From Fidelibacterota bacterium (lineage in GTDB: Bacteria > Fidelibacterota > Marinisomatia > Marinisomatales > TCS55), in contig JAAZYX010000033.1 of NCBI GenBank assembly GCA_014239435.1, forward strand, positions 88,871 through 152,870: a stretch of DNA of 64,000 nucleotides. The letters are read 5' to 3'. The position numbers and the translations under genes are program-made. Under the pieces are notes generated by a model that worked only from the letters and a program-made list of their open reading frames with translations, did not search any database and was not told the origin of the DNA. Below, in pieces: positions 60,135 to 64,000 of this stretch. How positions within the stretch are numbered: position 1 is the stretch's first letter; each line of letters begins with the position of its first letter.

Positions 60135-62147
60135 TTATGCTTTTTTAGATGATTTTTTAGCAGCTGTTTTCTTTCGTTTACCAGATGCCGGTTTCGCTTT
60201 TCCGTTTTTGGATCTTCGGATTGTTTTCCCATCCAATATTTTTTCGATGTCAGACGAGTCGAGAGTTTCATATTTTAGCAGCTCTTTGGCCATCCGGTGA
60301 AGTATATCAGAATTATCGGCTAAAATGCGATCCGCATTCGATTCTGCTTTTCGGATGATTTTAACCACCTCTTCATCAATCAACGTTGCAGTTTCATCGC
60401 TGTAATTCCGTTGAGAGTTAAAGTCCCGGCCGAGAAAAACTTCCTCATCTTTTTTGCCAAATGTCATGGGGCCCAACCTTTCGCTCATGCCCCACTCGCA
60501 CACCATTTTTCGTGCGATATTAGTGGCTTTTTCGATATCATCGCCGGCGCCGGTAGTCATTTCCTTAAAAATGAGCATCTCTGCCGCTCGGCCGCCCATC
60601 ATCACATTCAGCATTCCTTCAATATAATCTCTCCGATACGTATGCTGTTCATCCATCGGAAGCTGTGTCGTTACGCCGAGTGCTTGTCCGCGCGGAATGA
60701 TGGTTACTTTATGAACAGGATCCGCTCCGGGAGTTTTCATTGCAACAAGTGCGTGGCCGGATTCGTGATACGCCGTAACATTTTTCTCTTTTTCAGACAA
60801 GATCACACTTTTTCTCTGCACGCCCATCATTACCTTATCTTTCGCCTCGTCGAAATCATCCATGTCCACAGATTTCTTTCGTTTTCTGGCCGCCAGCAAT
60901 GCTGCCTCATTTACGATATTCGCAAGGTCCGCCCCGACAAGTCCCGGAGTGCCTTTAGCAAGATCTTGCAGTTTGACTTTTCGTTTATTAATAACAATTT
61001 TCTTTACATGGACCTTTAATATTCCGAGCCTACCCTGAATATCCGGAACATCAATCACAACCTGCCGGTCAAATCGTCCGGGGCGAAGCAAGGCATGGTC
61101 CAGTACATCCGGCCGGTTGGTCGCTGCCATTACAATTATATTCTGGTTCGATTCAAATCCGTCCATCTCTACCAAGAGCTGATTCAAAGTTTGCTCTCTC
61201 TCATCGTGTCCGCCTCCGAGGCCTGCTCCCCGCTGGCGCCCCACTGCATCAAGTTCATCAATGAAAATAATGCAAGGTGAAGTCTTTTTCCCCTGTTCAA
61301 ATAAATCACGGACACGAGACGCACCGACACCAACAAACATCTCGACAAAATCTGCACCACTCAGACTGAAAAACGGCACACCTGCTTCACCGGCTACAGC
61401 GCGGGCAAGCAATGTTTTTCCCGTTCCGGGACGTCCCACTAATAGAACTCCTTTGGGAATGGTGGCGCCCAATTTCTGAAAACGATTCGGCTTCTTCAAA
61501 AAATCGATGATTTCATTCAGTTCTTCTTTTGCTTCTACGCATCCGGCTACGTCGTCAAAAGTGACCTTTGGTTTATCAGAAGTCCAAATTTTGGCTTTAC
61601 TCTTCCCAAAGTTGAAAATACTTTTCATTCCATTTCCGCCGCCTTGCATACGCCTCATCAGAAAAATCCAGAAACCAATAATCAGCAGCCACGGAAGAAT
61701 ATTTAAGAAATACCCTGTCCAGTCAATGCTTTTTTCATTAAATGTATACTCCACACCATAACCGTCCCATTCCGCCATCACTTCTTTATCAACGAACGGC
61801 AAAATTACTTCAAACTGATTAATGTCCTTTTCCAGCCCATTTTTATCTTCGATAGTCTGCAGAGTAGATAATTTCCCTGTAATGGTTTTTTCCACAACAA
61901 CAACTTCTGAAATTTTCCTGTCTTCCAGAAAATCCCGGTATTCCTGATAGGTAACGGCTGCCTGATTCTGAGCTTCGTTTGTGAAAAGGTTTGAGAGAAA
62001 AATTGCCGCGCTGAAAATAAACACCCAAATCAAGGATGTCCTTGCGGCTCGTTTCCATTGAAATTCGTTTTTCGGATTTTGTTTATCCTGATTCGGCTTC
62101 ATAGAGCCATTTGAATCTTTGTTATCTTTTTTCTGATTTTCTTTCAT
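60135..62147 (-). CDS. ftsH: ATP-dependent zinc metalloprotease FtsH
   Basis: 670 residues. Two membrane helices (about 37-55 and 148-165) flank a periplasmic domain. The AAA+ domain has Walker A GRPGTGKT (238-245), the pore GFDRQ-like [10 protein letters not shown] and the second region of homology, and the protease carries HESGH (461-465). A Lys/Ala-rich tail ends the protein. It degrades membrane and short-lived proteins. It lies 30 bases after hpt. Confidence 0.97.
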   Translation of the reverse strand: MKENQKKDNKDSNGSMKPNQDKQNPKNEFQWKRAARTSLIWVFIFSAAIFLSNLFTNEAQNQAAVTYQEYRDFLEDRKISEVVVVEKTITGKLSTLQTIEDKNGLEKDINQFEVILPFVDKEVMAEWDGYGVEYTFNEKSIDWTGYFLNILPWLLIIGFWIFLMRRMQGGGNGMKSIFNFGKSKAKIWTSDKPKVTFDDVAGCVEAKEELNEIIDFLKKPNRFQKLGATIPKGVLLVGRPGTGKTLLARAVAGEAGVPFFSLSGADFVEMFVGVGASRVRDLFEQGKKTSPCIIFIDELDAVGRQRGAGLGGGHDEREQTLNQLLVEMDGFESNQNIIVMAATNRPDVLDHALLRPGRFDRQVVIDVPDIQGRLGILKVHVKKIVINKRKVKLQDLAKGTPGLVGADLANIVNEAALLAARKRKKSVDMDDFDEAKDKVMMGVQRKSVILSEKEKNVTAYHESGHALVAMKTPGADPVHKVTIIPRGQALGVTTQLPMDEQHTYRRDYIEGMLNVMMGGRAAEMLIFKEMTTGAGDDIEKATNIARKMVCEWGMSERLGPMTFGKKDEEVFLGRDFNSQRNYSDETATLIDEEVVKIIRKAESNADRILADNSDILHRMAKELLKYETLDSSDIEKILDGKTIRRSKNGKAKPASGKRKKTAAKKSSKKA

Positions 62148-62177
62148 TCTTACCTATTCCTAAATATTCTGTGTTGT

Positions 62178-62708
62178 CTAAAAATCTGCTGACCCTTCTT
62201 TCAAACGGTAAATACCATCGAAGTTCCTGAATTTCTGGTCATAATCCAACCCATAACCTACAACAAATTCCGGAGATATTTCAAACCCGACAATATCTAT
62301 CGGAAAATCCAGTTTCGCGAGTTCAGGCTTGAGCAACAGCGAAACAAGTGTGAGCGAAGCAGGATCTGCCTCTGCCATTCTTTCCTTTATAAAGCGGATG
62401 GTCAATCCCGAATCCACGATGTCTTCTACAATTACAACATGCCTGCCTGTTATGTCCGCTGAAATATCTTTCAGCAATCTGACAGTCCCGCTGGATGCCG
62501 ATCCATGGTAACTGGATAATTTGATGAAATCCATTTCACAGTCAACCGAAATTTGGCGAAGCAAATCAGCCATAAACATAAAACTACCATTCAGAATGCC
62601 GATGAAAATGGGGACTTCATTCTGGAATTTTTCATCCAATTCAGAGGCAATTTCTTTAATCCTTGAAGCAATTTTATCAGGAGAAATCAAAAGTTCAAAC
62701 TTATCCAT
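62178..62708 (-). CDS. hpt: Hypoxanthine (guanine) phosphoribosyltransferase
   Basis: 176 residues from ATG 62708 (MDKFELLISPD), with GGGAG upstream. It overlaps the tilS stop by 8 bases. The PRPP loop is VVIVEDIVDSGLT, and FVVGYGLDYDQKFRNF is typical of bacterial hypoxanthine transferases. It salvages purine bases to nucleotides. The stop is TAG. The tilS-hpt-ftsH order is widely conserved. Confidence 0.96.
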   Translation of the reverse strand: MDKFELLISPDKIASRIKEIASELDEKFQNEVPIFIGILNGSFMFMADLLRQISVDCEMDFIKLSSYHGSASSGTVRLLKDISADITGRHVVIVEDIVDSGLTIRFIKERMAEADPASLTLVSLLLKPELAKLDFPIDIVGFEISPEFVVGYGLDYDQKFRNFDGIYRLKEGSADF

Positions 62709-64000
62709 TTTCGACTCCCTTCGATTCAAATGTGAGAGATGCGCATAGGGATGATTCCGGTGTTACCTTTACCTTTTCACTAATGCGAAGTCCGCAAACC
62801 CATACAATATCATTCCCCGCTTCAACCACAAGCTGGTTTTCTTTCTCAAACCGATTCAATTTCTCATCCGTCAGAAAATCGCTTAGTTTTTTAGAATGCT
62901 TCATTCCAATGGGTTGAAATCGATCGCCCGGCTTCCAATTTCTAATAAGAACCAATTTGTTTTCGAGGAAACCTCCGTCGATGGTCTCCTGATTTGGACT
63001 CGTCGAAAATGTGCTTTGTACCGGTGCCCAATCCCACACGATTCGCTTATTATTAATCACCATCGGTTCGCCGGGATTCAGCTGACATTCAAACTTTGCG
63101 GGTTTTTGATTGGACAGAATCCAGTAATCTCTGTCTCGTAATACTCTGAATTCAGACAGGATTTCCAAAATGTCTCCCGTTTCCGCGGATTTCAAAAAAT
63201 CCGATAACTCCAACCATTGATGCCGGCGCCAGGGAACATCCGAATCGCCCGTTAAAGTTTTAATGATTCTCGCCTGAATCAAATCCGGCAGGGATTTAAA
63301 GGATTCGCTATGAAAAGTAAATGTTCCTGCATCGACACTGTCAACATGGCTACCGATGAATTCTGAAATGACCTGATTCATGAACTGAAGCAGTTTAGCA
63401 GAATCTTCACCAATATGGACCAATGAATCAATCAATCCGGCATCCTGATCCTCCCACGGTTTCAGAATTTCATGGCGGATGAAATTACGCGGGAATGTGG
63501 TGTCAGCATTGGTTGCGTCTTCTATAAACGAAATGTTGTTTTCTTGAATATAATCATCAATATCATTTCTCTTAAACGGCAAAAACGGCCGAATGATGTT
63601 TCCTCGTTTTTCATGGATTCCCCTTAAACCGTCCAATCCTGATTTTTGCTGCAGCCTGAACAAAATCGTTTCTGCCTGATCATTCGCATGATGTGCAGTA
63701 GCGATACAATCTCCGCCAATCGACAGCAGCATTTCATTCAGCGCTTTGTACCGCTCGTCTCTCGCCCAAGCTTCTAAACTTTGGGCCTTGTCTCTGTCCA
63801 CGGGATTCAGCGTCTCACTCAGAAAGGAAATTCCCCATTCTTCGCATTGTTTCTGCACAAAGGCGGCATCCGAATCGGACGCTTTCCGCAAACGATGGTT
63901 TACATGCCCTGCGTATAGATCCAACTTTAATGTGTTCTGCAAAGTGTACAATAAATACAGAAGCGCGATGGAATCGCGGCCGCCTGAGACAGCAATGAGA
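62701..64000 (-). CDS. tilS: tRNA(Ile)-lysidine synthetase, 5' end off the window
   Basis: Extending the frame past its first start to the edge shows IAVSGGRDSIALLYLLYTL, which contains the PP-loop motif SGGxDS, so the true start lies beyond 64000. The rest has GHVNHRLR, ATAHHANDQAETILFRL, and the C-terminal tRNA-binding part (GDRFQPIGMKHSKKLSDFLTDEKLN). TilS turns C34 of one tRNA-Ile into lysidine so that AUA is read as isoleucine. It is coupled to hpt. Confidence 0.94.
   Translation of the reverse strand, partial: LIAVSGGRDSIALLYLLYTLQNTLKLDLYAGHVNHRLRKASDSDAAFVQKQCEEWGISFLSETLNPVDRDKAQSLEAWARDERYKALNEMLLSIGGDCIATAHHANDQAETILFRLQQKSGLDGLRGIHEKRGNIIRPFLPFKRNDIDDYIQENNISFIEDATNADTTFPRNFIRHEILKPWEDQDAGLIDSLVHIGEDSAKLLQFMNQVISEFIGSHVDSVDAGTFTFHSESFKSLPDLIQARIIKTLTGDSDVPWRRHQWLELSDFLKSAETGDILEILSEFRVLRDRDYWILSNQKPAKFECQLNPGEPMVINNKRIVWDWAPVQSTFSTSPNQETIDGGFLENKLVLIRNWKPGDRFQPIGMKHSKKLSDFLTDEKLNRFEKENQLVVEAGNDIVWVCGLRISEKVKVTPESSLCASLTFESKGVENG

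Overview
The window is a gene-dense bacterial chromosome segment of moderate G+C content. It looks like a Gram-negative member of the FCB superphylum. An uncultured lineage such as Candidatus Marinimicrobia (SAR406) is my best guess, but this is inference from gene content and style, not a database match. The supporting signs are an outer membrane (TonB-type receptor, TamA/TamB, LolCDE), a bacterial GGGPS/PcrB-family enzyme, a MoxR/DUF58/BatD-type cluster and a class II (B12-dependent) ribonucleotide reductase. No phage, insertion sequence, CRISPR array or rRNA was seen. Every gene is on the minus strand except the ribonucleotide reductase locus.

Layout from left to right. 1-2.9 kb: a mercury/metal-type cluster with two secreted Cys-rich proteins, a MerT-like permease, a secreted MerP-like CxxC protein, an outer-membrane barrel and an NTF2-like lipoprotein. 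2.9-9.1 kb: isochorismatase-fold hydrolase, 2'-5' RNA ligase-like protein, an M1 aminopeptidase with HEAT repeats and a TonB-type receptor. 9.1-18.6 kb: HD hydrolase, initiator tRNA-Met, a secreted EEP nuclease/phosphatase, Der GTPase, acyl-CoA synthetase, a deoxyinosine glycosylase-like protein, epoxide-hydrolase-like lipoprotein, DUF167, tRNA-Gly(CCC) and a HupE/UreJ-type membrane pair. 18.6-21.5 kb: nrdJ with its own regulatory region, divided by an in-frame amber codon.

21.5-29.1 kb: rplM-rpsI-rpsB-tsf-pyrH-frr, preceded by pyrR-pyrB-pyrC with a PyrR-type attenuator, and miaA. 29.5-48 kb: a long chain of closely packed genes. In transcription order it runs tamB, tamA-like, TPR protein, moxR, DUF58, BatD-like, efp, accB, accC, gcvH, GGGPS-family, gmhA, xerD-like, site-2 protease, a 44-residue membrane protein, ftcD and mutL. 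48-64 kb: tilS, hpt, ftsH, folP, cdaA, prfB (with a programmed +1 frameshift), lysS, two LolC/E-type permeases, lolD, clpC and dnaK, ending in a strong terminator.

Most of the window is core information processing, envelope biogenesis and nucleotide metabolism. The points most worth a second look are: the amber codon inside nrdJ, together with its DnaA-box and NrdR-like promoter; the PyrR attenuator in a Gram-negative; the acidic tail on ribosomal protein S2; the left-edge metal cluster with a palindromic candidate operator; the interspersed palindromic repeats between genes; and the repeated elements upstream of dnaK.
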